Shown: piece after piece, positions 62,884 through 64,000 of the stretch
Position numbering within the stretch: position 1 is the first letter of the stretch
Layout: each line of letters starts with the position of its first letter
Source of the DNA: Datisca glomerata
Lineage: Eukaryota; Streptophyta; Magnoliopsida; Cucurbitales; Datiscaceae
Direction: 5' to 3'
Length of the DNA stretch: 64,000 nucleotides
Assembly: GCA_003255025.1 (NCBI GenBank)
Contig: QANY01002375.1
Span: 2,017,109-2,081,108, forward strand
Made by a program: the position numbers and the translations under genes
Notes under the pieces: model-generated
Seen by the model: the letters and a program-made list of their open reading frames with translations, nothing else
What the model was told of the DNA's origin: nothing
The model's database searches: none

Positions 62884-64000
62884 TGTTGGATCGGATTTTA
62901 AAATTTGATAAAAATTAAATGAACCACGAACTGTTCGTTGGCAAAAAATATATAAATTTTCACAACAGACATTTAATCATATTAAATATAAAATATATTC
63001 TTTGATCATGCGTATGTAGATAAAAGTATTAAAATATTTTCTTATATCAGAGAAATTTTGATTTGGTAGAATCCAATTTAATCGTCTCGCGTTCTTCGCA
63101 GGACTTCAAATAATATTCACACCAACAACCACTCGTAGCATTCAAAAGTATGTCTCACAAGGATATTGTTAGGAATAGAGTGTGGACTTTTAAACAACTG
63201 AGGAAGAAAAAACAATATTTTCTCTTCTTTCTCTTGGTTTTCGACGACAACTGTAGGGGGGGTTTGCAACCCTTATATATTAATTATGAAATTTATCCAT
63301 ATACCCTTTTATGATAAAACTGAAATTTACCTCCATTACACTACAATCTGTGATTTTTACATCTCCCCTAAAGACAAGACTGTGTCCAAATTCATCAATT
63401 CAAATTGATAAATTTAATTGATCCCTATCCAATAATCAATTAATTTCTTTTATTAACTAATTATCCAATGATTAGAAAATAATAATTTAAACATTAATTA
63501 TGCTGTTCACTAATTTAGTGATAACACCCATTACATATAGGCTCAGGAAGTGTATCTTGGTCTAAAACACGTTTTTGATCCAACTAATATTGCTTCTCAT
63601 TATTGTTTTTATGAGCTACTCCTAAGACCGAATAGACCCACATGAATAGGGTTATGAGATTCAAATACCCGACTGATTTATCTTCATAAATTCCTGACCT
63701 ATTTAATCCTGACATTATACGACTCCACTTTAAATCTGATGCCGAATCAACTCTCGAGTAATGCACACTACATTTCTAGTTGGTACAAATAAACATATTT
63801 ATCTCACGGTCTACATAATATTTTATGATGTTTCCGTTCATGAATATCAATAACAAGAGCAAGATGTAAAATCATCATTTTACCCCTATAGTTATTATTT
63901 TCTTAATTCCTTTATTGACTGTGAATAAGAAAGACATATCAATGAAGTATCTCATACAGTTCACAATGTTTATTCAATGAATCATGTCATTGAGTACCAA
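62884..64000 (-). mobile_element. 5' LTR (right copy) of the minus-strand Copia element, runs off the window
   Basis: It matches 55509 to about 56690 of the left LTR with scattered differences and is cut by the window end. About 700 further bases should lie outside. Confidence 0.85.

Overview
The window is plant nuclear DNA, most likely from a eudicot. It is AT-rich, has GT-AG introns, and carries nested plant LTR retrotransposons, Mutator-like (MULE), CACTA-like and hAT-like DNA transposons and tRNA-derived SINEs. I cannot name the species. All calls come from reading the sequence; no search was run.

Four ordinary genes can be modelled with splice sites. (1) 17253-19605, minus: a GH17 beta-1,3-glucanase-like protein with an X8/CBM43 domain and a GPI-type tail, in which both catalytic glutamates appear to be replaced. 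(2) 22552-24557, minus: 40S ribosomal protein S4, whose first coding exon is only the ATG. (3) 36678-39647, plus: a TAF15b/FUS-like RNA-binding protein with Gly-rich, RanBP2 zinc finger, RRM and RGG regions; a SINE with target-site duplication lies in its last intron. (4) 42560-44965, plus: a UGT87A-type UDP-glycosyltransferase with a transposon-like inverted-repeat element in its only intron. They look like independent housekeeping or wall/metabolism genes; nothing suggests a cluster.

The rest is mobile-element debris. 1-3095 is a decayed viral-like retroelement with an AlkB-like domain. 3141-3330 is a CACTA-type end. 3335-14556 is a nested structure: a plus-strand Copia-type element (4325-12258) sits inside a minus-strand LTR of a related element with a perfect 5-bp target duplication, and it carries a MULE and a hAT-like insertion in turn. 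20791-21440 is the end of a Ty3/Gypsy element. 25277-29000 is a broken DUF1985/Ulp1-protease transposon gene interleaved with four clusters of palindromic repeats. 31053-32507 looks like a solo LTR. 45715-50323 is a MULE with about 280-bp terminal inverted repeats and a decayed transposase. 54690-55508 is another MULE transposase fragment, interrupted by a minus-strand Copia element that starts at 55509 and runs off the window.

The most unusual signals are the 42-bp-phased palindrome array near 27.6-27.9 kb with its sister clusters, the doubly substituted GH17 active site, the AlkB-like domain beside a retroelement-like reading frame, and the exact reconstruction of the nested insertion at 4.3-14.6 kb.
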